Positions 44,909 to 53,424 of a stretch of 64,000 nt of DNA are shown in pieces (the stretch's first letter is position 1; the number at the start of each line of letters is the position of its first letter). This stretch comes from an uncultured Bacilli bacterium (lineage in GTDB: Bacteria; Bacillota_I; Bacilli_A; RF39; UBA660). The notes under the pieces were generated by a model that saw only the letters and a program-made list of their open reading frames with translations, did no database searches and was not told where the DNA came from. The stretch spans positions 62,001-126,000 of the forward strand of contig CAKOHG010000004.1 in assembly GCA_934085565.1 (NCBI GenBank), written 5' to 3'. The translations under genes and the position numbers were made by a program.

Positions 44909-46555
44909 ATGACAAGAGAAGAATATGCTAGTATGCTTTTGCCAAACGTAAAGCATGACAGAGCTTACTATGAAGAAAAATATCCAAAAAGAGATTTAGA
45001 AGAAGGAGCTATGGTAACACGTATTGCCCCAAGTCCAACTGGTTTTGTTCATATTGGAACTCTTTACCAAGCTATCGTAGCCGAAAGACTTGCTCATGAA
45101 ACGAATGGAGTATGTTTCTTAAGAATTGAGGATACTGATCAAAAACGTTTAGTTGTTGATGCCATAGATCAAATTATTAATTCTGTTAAAGAATATGAGG
45201 TTAATTTTGACGAATATCCTCTTGATGTAGATCATTATGTCGGGGATTATGCTCCTTATGTTCAAAGTAAAAGAGTAGATATTTATCAAGCATTTGTAAA
45301 AGATTTGCTCATTAAAGATTTAGCGTATCCATCATTTTTAACCAGTGAAGAATTAAATGAAATTACTGAAAAACAACAAAAGAGAAAACAAAGAATCGGA
45401 TACTATGGCATTTGGGCTAGTAAAGAACGTGCCATGACGATGGAAGAAGTAAAAGAAAAAGTAGAAGCAGGAATTCCTTATGTTATTCGTTTAAAAAGTA
45501 AAGGAAGTTTTGATAATAAAGTTGTCGTTAACGACTGTATTAAAGGTCGTATTGAATTTCCTGAAAATGACATGGATATTGTCTTATTAAAAAGTGATGG
45601 AATTCCAACTTATCATTTTGCTCATGCGGTAGATGATACTTTAATGGGAACTACTCATGTGACACGTGGTGATGAATGGGTAAGTAGTTTGCCAGTTCAT
45701 GTTGATTTATTTAATACTTTAGGATTTCCAGTTCCACATTATGCTCATTTAGCCACTATTCAAAAAGAAGAAGATGGTAAAAGAAGAAAAATTAGTAAAA
45801 GAAAAGATCCTGAAGCTAATGTAGCTTATTACAGTGAAAAAGGTATTCCTAAGGAAGCTGTTAAAATTTATTTATTAACACTTGCTAACTCTAATTTTGA
45901 GGAATGGTTCTTAAATAATCCAGGTAAAAATATTAATGATTTTTATGTGTCATTTGATAATATGAGTACAAGTGGTGCTTTATTTGATATGGAAAAACTT
46001 CTTAATATTTCTCGTAACTATTTAAGTCGTATTAGTGCTGAAAAGTTTTATAATGAACTTCTATCTTGGGCCAAGATAAATGATGAAGAATTTTCTCATG
46101 ATTTAGAAACATATAAAGATATTGTCATTTCTACTTTAAACATTGAAAGAGAATGCGAAAAACCACGTAAAGACTACGCTATGTTTAGTGAAATTAAAAA
46201 TAATATTTCTTATATGTATGGTGAGTTTACATGTGATAATTATGAATGGCAAAAAATCAGTGATATCGATGAGATAAAGAATATTTTACATACTTATATT
46301 ACAAAATATTATGATGAAAAAGATAATCAAGAAGATTGGTTTAATAAAATAAAACTTTTATGTGATGAACTTGGTTATGCTTCTAATATGAAAGAATATA
46401 AGAAAAATTCTGAAAACTTTAAAGGAAATGTTGCGGATGTTTCTACCGTTATAAGAGTTGCTATGACAGGACGCTCTAAAACCCCAAATTTATATGATAT
46501 TATGTTAATTCTAGGTCGTGAAGAAATTGTTAAAAGAATAGAATTATTGGGGTAA
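44909..46555 (+). CDS. gltX: Glutamyl-tRNA synthetase
   Basis: A 548-residue class Ic synthetase charging tRNA-Glu. The HIGH-type motif is IAPSPTGFVHIG (39-50), preceded by an N-terminal extension of about 35 residues; the KMSKS-type motif is KISKR (294-298), and FLRIEDTDQKR follows the first motif. The extension and overall length exceed the typical GluRS of about 480-490 residues. The T-box upstream supports the amino acid assignment, and the presence of tRNA-Glu at 52340 is consistent. Confidence 0.9.
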   Translation: MTREEYASMLLPNVKHDRAYYEEKYPKRDLEEGAMVTRIAPSPTGFVHIGTLYQAIVAERLAHETNGVCFLRIEDTDQKRLVVDAIDQIINSVKEYEVNFDEYPLDVDHYVGDYAPYVQSKRVDIYQAFVKDLLIKDLAYPSFLTSEELNEITEKQQKRKQRIGYYGIWASKERAMTMEEVKEKVEAGIPYVIRLKSKGSFDNKVVVNDCIKGRIEFPENDMDIVLLKSDGIPTYHFAHAVDDTLMGTTHVTRGDEWVSSLPVHVDLFNTLGFPVPHYAHLATIQKEEDGKRRKISKRKDPEANVAYYSEKGIPKEAVKIYLLTLANSNFEEWFLNNPGKNINDFYVSFDNMSTSGALFDMEKLLNISRNYLSRISAEKFYNELLSWAKINDEEFSHDLETYKDIVISTLNIERECEKPRKDYAMFSEIKNNISYMYGEFTCDNYEWQKISDIDEIKNILHTYITKYYDEKDNQEDWFNKIKLLCDELGYASNMKEYKKNSENFKGNVADVSTVIRVAMTGRSKTPNLYDIMLILGREEIVKRIELLG

Positions 46556-46556
46556 A

Positions 46557-47420
46557 ATGAAAAAAATTGGAATTATATCAGATATACACTCCAACAAAGA
46601 CGCTCTTTATCAAGTCCTTCTTGATATGGAAAAAAGAGATGTTGATGAAATTATTTGCTTAGGGGATATGATTACTAAATATATCTATCCTCGACAAGTG
46701 GTAGATACTTTAAAGAGTGAATGTAAAATTCTTATAAAAGGAAATTGTGATGAAAATGTTGTTAAAAATGAAAATTTTAAATATGCAAGAGAACAATTAG
46801 GACTTCATAATATAGAATATTTATCTGCTTTACCTGTTTTAAAGCAAGAATTTTTAAATGAATTACTTATTAATTATTTTCATGCGATGCCAGAAAATAT
46901 TTCTAAAATATACAATCCTTTAAATACTATGAATGTTAACACGAAAGAAATGCTTTTAGGGGATAAATCACAAATAAGTTTTGCAGGACATACACATATT
47001 CCTTATATTCAAATTGTGTCGCCTAAAGGTAACCAGATAGTGACAGAACATCCTGTTTTTATAGAAAAGGATACTAGTTATATTGTTAATGTTGGAAGTG
47101 TAGGAGATCCTTTAATTGAAACAACTTCTAGTAAACAAAATTGGCTTATTAGTGAAACGATGAATTATGTCTTATTTACATATGATACTCCTAAACCAAG
47201 CATTGAAATTATAAACGTCCCATATAAAGATTTATTAGTAAAAGTTTATATGGATTTTGTATTGAAACAACAACTTGATGAGAATGGTAAAAGACAGTAT
47301 CCCAGATCACCTAAAGATACTCAAAAAATATATGAATCGCTTCGTTATCAAAACAATACAATTTATGATGGTCAAAAAATTATGGCACCAGAAGAAATTG
47401 ATCATCATAGGATAATATAA
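46557..47420 (+). CDS. Calcineurin-like metallophosphoesterase
   Basis: A 287-residue phosphoesterase of the YfcE/MJ0936-like type. Metal-binding motifs in order: IISDIHSN, LGDMI, KGNCDE (in place of GNHD/E), FHAMP and FAGHTHIP. It is cytoplasmic with an unknown substrate. It starts one base after the gltX stop, and the upstream gltX end lacks a terminator, so it is probably in the gltX operon and thus under T-box control. Confidence 0.8.
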   Translation: MKKIGIISDIHSNKDALYQVLLDMEKRDVDEIICLGDMITKYIYPRQVVDTLKSECKILIKGNCDENVVKNENFKYAREQLGLHNIEYLSALPVLKQEFLNELLINYFHAMPENISKIYNPLNTMNVNTKEMLLGDKSQISFAGHTHIPYIQIVSPKGNQIVTEHPVFIEKDTSYIVNVGSVGDPLIETTSSKQNWLISETMNYVLFTYDTPKPSIEIINVPYKDLLVKVYMDFVLKQQLDENGKRQYPRSPKDTQKIYESLRYQNNTIYDGQKIMAPEEIDHHRII

Positions 47421-47438
47421 GGATGTGAAGATTCACTA

Positions 47439-48626
47439 ATGAAAAAAGAAACTTTTAAAATTGATAACAGTCATTTGCTTTCATATCAAAATGAGTTATC
47501 TAAAGAAGAATATTGGCAATTAAAAAAAGAAATTTCGCAAATACCTTTTCATCATTTAAGAAAAATTTATCAAAATTCTTATAAAGATGAAAAATATAGT
47601 GCTAAAGATATTACACCTTTAAAATATTATGAACAAGAAAAGATAGACAGTTTTTATTCAGAGATAGGTTCAAAATATTATAATTCTTATGCTGTTTTAA
47701 CCTTAAGTGGGGGTTCGGGCAGTCGCTTTGGTTATGATGGTCCCAAAGGAACATTTGAGTTTACTATCAATAATAAAAAAGAAAGCATGTTCTCATTGCA
47801 AGCCCTAAAATTAAAAAAAATATATGAAGAAACAGGTAATTATTTGTTATGGCTTATTATGACTAGTATAGAAAATCACGACGCAATTATAAACTATTTT
47901 GAAAAAAATAATTATTTTGATTATCCTAGAGAAAATATTTATTTTTTTAGCCAGAGTGAATTGCCTGTTTTAAATATTTCTGGCCAATGTATTTTAAAAG
48001 ATAAAGGGCATGTTTTAAAGGCTTCTGATGGTAATGGGCAAGTGTTTAAGTCCTTAAAAACTTCTGGAATGCTAAAAGAATTAAAAAAAAGAAATATCTT
48101 GTATGTGGAATGTATAAATATTGATAATATTTTAGCACCATTATATGATTCTTCTTTTATAGGACTCATGGTTCATCATAATTATTTAGTAGGGACGAAA
48201 ACAAGTATTAAAGAAAATCCTGACACAAATGAATATGTTTTTTGTAAATATAAGAACAAACCTTTTCTTTATAATCTAAATGCTATAGATAAAAGTTTTG
48301 AAAAAGATAGTAATTTATATCAAGATACGTTTTTAGGAATATCATTATTTCATATTAAAGCTTTAGAAAAATTATCTAAAATTAATTTACCTTATCATAG
48401 AGCATATAAACATTATGATTATATAAATCCTGATAGGACATTATCATCTAGAGTTGAGAAAAATGCCTTTAAATTTGAAAAATTTATTTTCGATGGCTTT
48501 TCGTATTTTGATGATTTACTTTTATACCGAATTGATAAAGAAAAAGAATTTGCCCCAATAAAAAGTCAAACAGGTCCAAATTCTTTAGAAGAAGCTATAA
48601 AAAAATATGAGAAATATTATCATTAA
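47439..48626 (+). CDS. UDPGP-family nucleotidyltransferase (UTP-sugar-1-phosphate uridylyltransferase)
   Basis: A 395-residue protein of the eukaryote-type UDPGP/AGX family. The nucleotide-binding motif is LSGGSGSRFGYDGPKGTFEF (about residues 88-107), with QSELPVL and KASDGNGQVF further on and ECINIDNILAP as the metal-binding region. Members make UDP-glucose or UDP-N-acetylhexosamine for envelope sugars. The exact sugar cannot be told. It follows the phosphoesterase gene by 18 bases and ends at a terminator. Confidence 0.8.
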   Translation: MKKETFKIDNSHLLSYQNELSKEEYWQLKKEISQIPFHHLRKIYQNSYKDEKYSAKDITPLKYYEQEKIDSFYSEIGSKYYNSYAVLTLSGGSGSRFGYDGPKGTFEFTINNKKESMFSLQALKLKKIYEETGNYLLWLIMTSIENHDAIINYFEKNNYFDYPRENIYFFSQSELPVLNISGQCILKDKGHVLKASDGNGQVFKSLKTSGMLKELKKRNILYVECINIDNILAPLYDSSFIGLMVHHNYLVGTKTSIKENPDTNEYVFCKYKNKPFLYNLNAIDKSFEKDSNLYQDTFLGISLFHIKALEKLSKINLPYHRAYKHYDYINPDRTLSSRVEKNAFKFEKFIFDGFSYFDDLLLYRIDKEKEFAPIKSQTGPNSLEEAIKKYEKYYH

Positions 48627-48653
48627 ACCATTATCTATCAGGTAATGGTTTTT
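48625..48653 (+). terminator. Terminator after the UDPGP gene
   Basis: AAACCATTA (48625-48633) pairs with TAATGGTT (48643-48650), followed by Ts. It lies between convergent genes and overlaps the stop codon of the UDPGP gene. Confidence 0.75.
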
Positions 48654-49036
48654 GTCATAGAATCTAAAATCTTTTGTAAATAATTAGTTAAAAAATCTGG
48701 TACTTTAAGTCCTAAGGCTAGAGCATGTTTGAAAATACAACTAACTTCATTAATAAAAAAGGTTTCTAAAATTAATTTACGAATACTATCTAATTTAAAA
48801 ATGTTATCTAAGAAAACCGAAACGGTGATTAAAGAAAGATAACCAAATATTTTGAAAGTTTTTAAAATAATATCTCTTTTTTTAAATGTTTTATTTTTTA
48901 CTTCGATAAATAAGGATAAGAAATAATTAATCCCAAAGAGGGTAAATAAAGAAAGAAGTAGGTAGTCAATACTACCATATAAAAATTCACCAATTTGCAA
49001 AAAAAATGTTAAAATGGTAATAAATATAATTCGCAT
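48638..49036 (-). CDS. Phage/toxin-secretion holin-like membrane protein
   Basis: A 132-residue protein with three to four membrane helices and the holin family 4 (Cph1/TcdE-like) arrangement: an N-terminal helix pair, a basic loop (EVKNKTFKKRD), a third helix, and a conserved C-terminal NEVSCIFKHALALGLKVPDFL segment that matches the usual NE..SI.ENA..LGLP.P motif. Holins of this group permeabilise membranes for lysins or toxins. No endolysin or other phage gene is near. A GGAGGAG ribosome-binding site precedes the ATG. Confidence 0.75.
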   Translation of the reverse strand: MRIIFITILTFFLQIGEFLYGSIDYLLLSLFTLFGINYFLSLFIEVKNKTFKKRDIILKTFKIFGYLSLITVSVFLDNIFKLDSIRKLILETFFINEVSCIFKHALALGLKVPDFLTNYLQKILDSMTKTIT

Positions 49037-49101
49037 AAAGTCTCCTCCTACTATAGGATAAGAGAAAAGGCATGTTTTGGCACGGCGAATGAGGTGATAT
49101 T

Positions 49102-49332
49102 ATGTATATATTAGAAAAAAATAAAATAAAAGATGAAAACGAGTGGGTAAGTCTCACTTATCATGAGAAAGACCATATTTTTTATATCGATAAAGTTTGG
49201 GTGAGAGAAGATAAAAGAGGTTTAGGATTAGCTAAAAATATCATGGACTATTTTATTGATTTATATTCCGATAAAGAAATCATAGGTTTATGTTCTTATG
49301 CTCAAAATTATCTTGCCAAAAAGGGTATTTAA
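49102..49332 (+). CDS. Small GNAT-type N-acetyltransferase-like protein
   Basis: A 76-residue protein of the short GCN5-related family (YjdJ/PF14542-like): IDKVWVREDKRGLGLAKNIMDYFID corresponds to the acetyl-CoA-binding motif A, and IIGLCSYAQNYLAKKG to the C-terminal conserved segment. Substrate unknown. A GAGGTGAT ribosome-binding site precedes the ATG. It is upstream of the cysteine desulfurase gene by 31 bases. Confidence 0.75.
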   Translation: MYILEKNKIKDENEWVSLTYHEKDHIFYIDKVWVREDKRGLGLAKNIMDYFIDLYSDKEIIGLCSYAQNYLAKKGI

Positions 49333-49363
49333 CAATAAAATAAATAATGTTTGAGGTGAATTT

Positions 49364-50467
49364 ATGATTTATTTTGATTATGCCGCGGCTTCCTTAGTAC
49401 GTAAAGAAGTGTTGGATAACTTTATTATGGCATGCCAAGATTTTGCTAATCCTAATTCTAACCATATTTTGGGAAGACAAGCAAATGAGAAAATTCAAGA
49501 TACTACAAAAAAAATAGCTGATTTATTAGGCGTTTTACCTGATGAGATTATTTATACATCGGGTTCTACCGAATCTAATAATTTAGCGATAAAAGGCATT
49601 TTAGAAAGATATAAAAACTTTGGTAAACACATATTAGTGAGTAGTTTAGAACATTCTTCTATTTTAAGTCCTTTAACTTATATGAGTGAAAAAGGTTTTG
49701 AAATCGAAGTGGTTCCAGTAAATGAAGAGGGAATTATTACACCCTTAGAGATTGAAAAGCGTCTTCGCCCGGATACGATTTTGGTTAGTGTCACCGCTAT
49801 GGATAGTGAACTTGGTATTATAGAACCTATTGATGAAATCGGTAAAATGCTAAAAAAATATCCTCATACTTATTTTCATACGGACGCGACTCAGATAATA
49901 GGTAAAGAACCTTTTGATTTTGCAAATGTTGATTTAGTTACGATTTCAGCTCATAAATTAAGTGGTTTAGATGGTACCTCAATTCTTATAAAAAAAGAAA
50001 ATGTAGAGTTAGTCCCTTTACTTCATGGGGGAAGAAGTACCACAAACTATCGAAGTGGCACACCTATACTTCCTAATATTGTTGCTTTTTATACGGCTTT
50101 AAAACTTGCCTTAGAAGAACAAAGCAAACACCATTCATATGTTTTAGAGTTGCAAACTTATCTTTTAGATTATTTAAAAAATAAAAAAGATATTATTATC
50201 AACAATACTTCTCGTTCTTCTGTTTATTTTGTGAATTTCAGTGTGTTAAAAATGAATGCTAATGACCTTGTTTCCTTATTAGAAGAAAAAGGAATTATCG
50301 TTTCTGCTAAGACAAGTTGCTGCCCTTTAAATACACCGTCTAAACTTGTCTATGCTTTAACTAAAAATAAAAAAGTAGCTTCTTCTTCTATAAGAGTTAG
50401 TCTATCTTACTTGACAACAAAAGAGGAACTGGATAAACTAATTGAAGCTTTAGAAAGTGTGATTTAG
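49364..50467 (+). CDS. Cysteine desulfurase (NifS/IscS-like)
   Basis: A 367-residue PLP enzyme that removes sulfur from cysteine as a persulfide. It shows YFDYAAAS at the N-terminus, YTSGSTESNNLAIKG, HTDATQ, the PLP lysine Lys198 (ISAHKLSG) and the active-site Cys319/Cys320 (KTSCCPLN). It abuts the TtcA-like tRNA thiolase gene directly (no gap), suggesting that it delivers sulfur to that enzyme rather than to general Fe-S assembly. Confidence 0.92.
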   Translation: MIYFDYAAASLVRKEVLDNFIMACQDFANPNSNHILGRQANEKIQDTTKKIADLLGVLPDEIIYTSGSTESNNLAIKGILERYKNFGKHILVSSLEHSSILSPLTYMSEKGFEIEVVPVNEEGIITPLEIEKRLRPDTILVSVTAMDSELGIIEPIDEIGKMLKKYPHTYFHTDATQIIGKEPFDFANVDLVTISAHKLSGLDGTSILIKKENVELVPLLHGGRSTTNYRSGTPILPNIVAFYTALKLALEEQSKHHSYVLELQTYLLDYLKNKKDIIINNTSRSSVYFVNFSVLKMNANDLVSLLEEKGIIVSAKTSCCPLNTPSKLVYALTKNKKVASSSIRVSLSYLTTKEELDKLIEALESVI

Positions 50468-51310
50468 ATGGATAAGACAAAAGAAATAGAAAGAAGTATT
50501 ATCAAAAAATATCGAAAGACCATCTGGACGAGATTTATTAAAGCCATTAAAGATTATGAACTAGTGAAAGAAAATGATAAGATCGTGGTTTGTATCAGTG
50601 GAGGTAAAGATTCTTTTTTGATGGCTAAATTATTTCAAGAATTAAAACGTCATGGTCAAATTAATTTTGAGGTTTGTTTTGTAGTTATGAACCCTGGTTA
50701 TAACGATTATAATTTAAATAAAATTAAAGAAAACGCCGAAATATTAGGTGTGCCAATTGAAATTTTTGAATCAGATATCTTCGATGTTGTTGAAAAGTAT
50801 CCTGGCAAAAGTCCTTGTTATTTATGTGCTCGTATGCGAAGAGGCTACCTTTATAACTACGCCAAAGAAAAAGGATGTAATAAAATTAGTTTGGGTCATC
50901 ATTTTGATGATGTGATTGAAACAACCCTTCTTTCTATGTTTTATGGTTGTGAAGTAAAAACAATGATGCCAAAGCTTCACAGTGATAACTTTTCTGGGAT
51001 TGAACTTATTAGACCAATGTATCATATACATGAAGAAGATATTATTTCTTGGAAAAATTATAATGAACTCACTTTTATTAATTGCGCTTGTCGTTTTACT
51101 GAAGGATGTTCCTTAATTAACGATGGAACAAGTAAGCGAAAAGAAATTAAAGAACTTATAAAGAATTTACGAAAAATAAATAAAGACATTGATTACAATA
51201 TTTTTAAAAGTATGAGTAATATTAATTTAGATTGTGTTTTAGGTTACCGTAAGGATAGTGAAGTTCACTCCTTTTTAGATGATTATGATGATAAAAAAAA
51301 TGAAATGTAG
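50468..51310 (+). CDS. TtcA-like tRNA 2-thiolation protein
   Basis: A 280-residue PP-loop ATPase of the TtcA/TtuA group. The PP-loop is SGGKDS (44-49); a CxxC (Cys117, Cys120) and a later Cys206/Cys208 could hold the 4Fe-4S cluster needed for thiolation, as in E. coli TtcA. It would thiolate a tRNA base, classically C32, but the target in Firmicutes homologs is less certain. It is directly adjacent to the cysteine desulfurase gene, the sulfur source. Confidence 0.8.
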   Translation: MDKTKEIERSIIKKYRKTIWTRFIKAIKDYELVKENDKIVVCISGGKDSFLMAKLFQELKRHGQINFEVCFVVMNPGYNDYNLNKIKENAEILGVPIEIFESDIFDVVEKYPGKSPCYLCARMRRGYLYNYAKEKGCNKISLGHHFDDVIETTLLSMFYGCEVKTMMPKLHSDNFSGIELIRPMYHIHEEDIISWKNYNELTFINCACRFTEGCSLINDGTSKRKEIKELIKNLRKINKDIDYNIFKSMSNINLDCVLGYRKDSEVHSFLDDYDDKKNEM

Positions 51311-51327
51311 AGCACTTCATTTTTTAT
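51298..51327. terminator. Bidirectional terminator
   Basis: AATGAA-ATG and CAC-TTCATT arms (one mismatch) sit between an A-run and a T-run, between the convergent ttcA-like and hydrolase genes, so the hairpin can end transcription in both directions. Confidence 0.65.
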
Positions 51328-52229
51328 TTGCAAAAATTTAATATATCTTGATAAACTTTTTCTTTATCTGTTTCATTTAATATTTCATGTTTCATATGAG
51401 GGTAAAGAGTAGAAGTAATATTTTGGTAACCACATGATTTTAGAAATTCTTGACTTTTTAACCATGCTTTTTCATTTGTAATAACAGGGTCATTTTCCCC
51501 AGCGATAAAATAAATAGGTAAATCTTTATTATGAACTATATAATTTCTTTTTTGATAAACACTTTTCATTAGTCTAAATAAATTTAGAAAACCATTCGTT
51601 GTAAAGATAAAACCACAATATTCGTCTTTATCATAGGTTAAAACATTGTCTTTATTGAAAGAAAGCCAAGCATTCGTACTAAAATCACTTCTTTTACTAT
51701 AACTTCCAAAAGCTAAATTTTGAATAAGTTTGCTTCGATAATTATCTCCTTTAAAAAACTTAATTATTTTGGTTAAGAAAATAGCTATGTTTACTAAATT
51801 GTTTTTACTAGGGGAACCACATACGACTAATTTATCAATATCCTTATCATATTTTTGAATATATTTACGAACGACTAAGGAACCCATGCTATGTCCAAAT
51901 AAAATCAATGGTTTATCCGGATATTTTTCTTTTAAAAGTAAAGTGATATCATGTAAATCTTCTACAATAAAATCACTTGTTTCATCATAAAAATAGCCTA
52001 AGTCTTCTTTTTTTAAAACGCTTTTTCCGTGACCACGGTGATCGCTTATTGCAGCCACAAAACCATTTTGACATAGAAAAGTTAGGAATTCTTCATATCT
52101 TTCTTTATGTTCAGCCATGCCATGGGAAATTTGAATAATTCCTTTAATATTCTTTTCAGGAATATATATAGTTATTTCAATAGGTAAATTATCTTGTTTA
52201 GAATTTATTTTAATAGTTTCTTTTTTCAT
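51324..52229 (-). CDS. Alpha/beta hydrolase, monoacylglycerol lipase-like (serine aminopeptidase S33 family)
   Basis: A 301-residue cytoplasmic hydrolase. The nucleophile elbow is FGHSMGS with Ser114; the HGMAEH oxyanion region and SDHRGHGKS precede it; AGENDPVI and PHMKHEILNE supply the Asp and His. The pattern matches lysophospholipase/monoacylglycerol lipase-like proteins. I start at the ATG with its first base at 52229 (GGAGGATATACT upstream); a longer frame to 52283 has no ribosome-binding site. Confidence 0.88.
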   Translation of the reverse strand: MKKETIKINSKQDNLPIEITIYIPEKNIKGIIQISHGMAEHKERYEEFLTFLCQNGFVAAISDHRGHGKSVLKKEDLGYFYDETSDFIVEDLHDITLLLKEKYPDKPLILFGHSMGSLVVRKYIQKYDKDIDKLVVCGSPSKNNLVNIAIFLTKIIKFFKGDNYRSKLIQNLAFGSYSKRSDFSTNAWLSFNKDNVLTYDKDEYCGFIFTTNGFLNLFRLMKSVYQKRNYIVHNKDLPIYFIAGENDPVITNEKAWLKSQEFLKSCGYQNITSTLYPHMKHEILNETDKEKVYQDILNFCK

Positions 52230-52290
52230 AGTATATCCTCCTAAGATAATTATATAGAAAATTTTATGAATATTCAAATACAAAACATAC

Positions 52291-52319
52291 TTGTAAAAGA
52301 ACCTTATTAATGATAAACT
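52291..52319 (+). promoter_or_regulatory. Promoter of tRNA-Glu
   Basis: TTGTAA (52291-52296), a 17-base spacer and TAAACT (52314-52319), 20 bases before the tRNA. Confidence 0.5.
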
Positions 52320-52339
52320 ATTGATTGTTAAGAAGAAAT

Positions 52340-52416
52340 GGTCCGTTGGTGAAGGGGCTTAACACATAACCCTCTCAAGGTTACATTCACGGGTTCGAAT
52401 CTCGTACGGATCACCA
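52340..52416 (+). tRNA. tRNA-Glu (anticodon CUC)
   Basis: Acceptor GGTCCGT/ACGGATC, anticodon stem TAACC/GGTTA with the loop CTCTCAA (anticodon CTC), T-arm ACGGG/CTCGT with TTCGAAT and an encoded CCA (52414-52416). The overall sequence closely follows bacterial tRNA-Glu. Confidence 0.9.
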
Positions 52417-52483
52417 AATATGTCTTAAAAGTCCTTTATTCAAGGGCTTTTTTCATGACTTTTTATAAAATTACTCTGAAAAT
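52413..52483 (+). repeat. Post-tRNA conserved block, copy 1 (includes terminator)
   Basis: The 71 bases from the tRNA-Glu 3' end onward match those after tRNA-Ala (59861-59931) in 62 positions without gaps. The block contains a terminator (AGTCCTT/AAGGGCT, T6; about 52429-52453) and an ATTACTC-type tail beyond it. Confidence 0.85.
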
Positions 52484-52576
52484 ACTTTCTCAAATTAAAA
52501 TATTAAAGGTTTATTTGGTAGCAAGTTTATTGTTGTTTGGAATTATATGTAGATTTTTTTTATTGCTTTTATTAAT

Positions 52577-53194
52577 TCAAATATGGTTATATGTATTTAA
52601 AGTTTCTAATTGAGCTATTTCAGTGGGAATAGCGGTGATAGCACAAATATACAAAGGCTTTTTGTATTCTATTAAACTGTTGGGTCTGTCACTTGCCATC
52701 CAGCTTTGAGGAGCACATAAAAAATTTTTAGAAACAGATTTTTGATTTTTAAGTCCTAGAACACAATAAATTGGTTTGGTCTTACCATTTTTTTGTATTT
52801 CTTGATAAGTTTTGGATAGTGCATAATCTCCATTGTATAAGCTCATAGCTTGTTTGTTTTCTCTAACGTTATATAAGTTGACTCCAACATTTTTAAATAT
52901 ATCTGGAATATACTTAAAGGTCTTGATTCGTTGAGTTAATAATCGATTTTCTTTAATTTTGTTTAGGAGGACTTTTTCAAATTTATTGACATGAGTTTTA
53001 ATATATCTATATTGTTTTTCTTTTGAAATACATCCTTTTGGAAAGTAAATGCTTAAATCAACTTTATGCAAACCGGCTAAGTGATAAAAATTCTCATCAT
53101 TAAATTCAATAAGTATTAAACCGCCTTTTCCCATATCAATAAAATATTTCTTTTTTTTTAACTCTTCAAATGTATCAATTAACTCTTGTATCAT
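52577..53194 (-). CDS. PBECR4-like predicted nuclease/toxin protein
   Basis: A 205-residue protein resembling the PBECR4 (phage-Barnase-EndoU-ColicinE5/D-RelE-like nuclease 4) family: an early KKYFIDMGKGGLILIEFNDENFYHLAGLHK segment, a middle KTFKYIPDIFKNVGV and a later IYCVLGLKN...NFLCAPQSW strand. Members are predicted RNases of mobile or conflict systems; activity is unproven. The gene begins 22 bases after the terminator of a structured RNA transcribed in the same direction, and sits beside tRNA-Glu, a common integration site. AAAGG precedes the ATG. Confidence 0.6.
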   Translation of the reverse strand: MIQELIDTFEELKKKKYFIDMGKGGLILIEFNDENFYHLAGLHKVDLSIYFPKGCISKEKQYRYIKTHVNKFEKVLLNKIKENRLLTQRIKTFKYIPDIFKNVGVNLYNVRENKQAMSLYNGDYALSKTYQEIQKNGKTKPIYCVLGLKNQKSVSKNFLCAPQSWMASDRPNSLIEYKKPLYICAITAIPTEIAQLETLNTYNHI

Positions 53195-53215
53195 TTTATG
53201 CCTTTCTTTTTATAT

Positions 53216-53246
53216 AAAAAAGGAACCTATCATAAGATAAGTTCCT
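53216..53246 (-). terminator. Terminator between the structured RNA and the PBECR4-like gene
   Basis: On the minus strand AGGAAC and GTTCCT arms (53246-53241 with 53226-53221, inner TATC/GATA extension with one mismatch) are followed by a U-run. A leaky terminator at this place would keep RNA in excess over mRNA. Confidence 0.75.
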
Positions 53247-53346
53247 ATAGTAGCGCCTAATTCGGAATTAGGCAGAGATGCTATCTATTTTTCGTTATTG
53301 TATTACTACAACCGCCGAAGCTAGGCTGGGGCTACCAACTCCCGTC
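53216..53346 (-). ncRNA. Structured RNA upstream of the PBECR4-like gene
   Basis: About 130 bases, markedly GC-rich for this genome (GGGAGTTGGTAGCCCCAGCC near the 5' end). Visible hairpins: TTGTA/TACAA with a 4-base loop (near 53305-53320), a 7-bp GCCTAAT/ATTAGGC hairpin (53256-53274) enclosed by TAGC/GCTA pairs, and the terminator. It has two upstream promoters and its own terminator, with no frame inside. The order promoter-RNA-terminator-gene matches type III toxin-antitoxin loci, although no tandem repeats typical of ToxI are seen. The precise 5' end is uncertain. Confidence 0.65.
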
Positions 53347-53352
53347 GTTAAT

Positions 53353-53358
53353 AGTATA
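53353..53358 (-). promoter_or_regulatory. Proximal promoter (-10) of the structured RNA
   Basis: TGATATACT on the minus strand is an extended -10 (TATACT at 53358-53353), which would start the RNA near 53346. No good -35 is seen. Confidence 0.45.
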
Positions 53359-53382
53359 TCATAAAATATAACTATTATTACA

Positions 53383-53414
53383 GAAATTGAATTAAAAATG
53401 TGTAAATCAATTTC
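53383..53414 (-). repeat. Inverted repeat between the two RNA promoters
   Basis: GAAATTGA (53383-53390) and TCAATTTC (53407-53414) are perfect 8-base inverted arms. It may be an operator or a leader hairpin if transcription starts from the distal promoter. Confidence 0.4.
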
Positions 53415-53424
53415 ACTGGAACCT

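Noticed and set aside
48638..49036. Holin as evidence for a prophage
   Set aside because: No integrase, portal, terminase, tail or lysin gene is present in the window, and neighbours are housekeeping genes.
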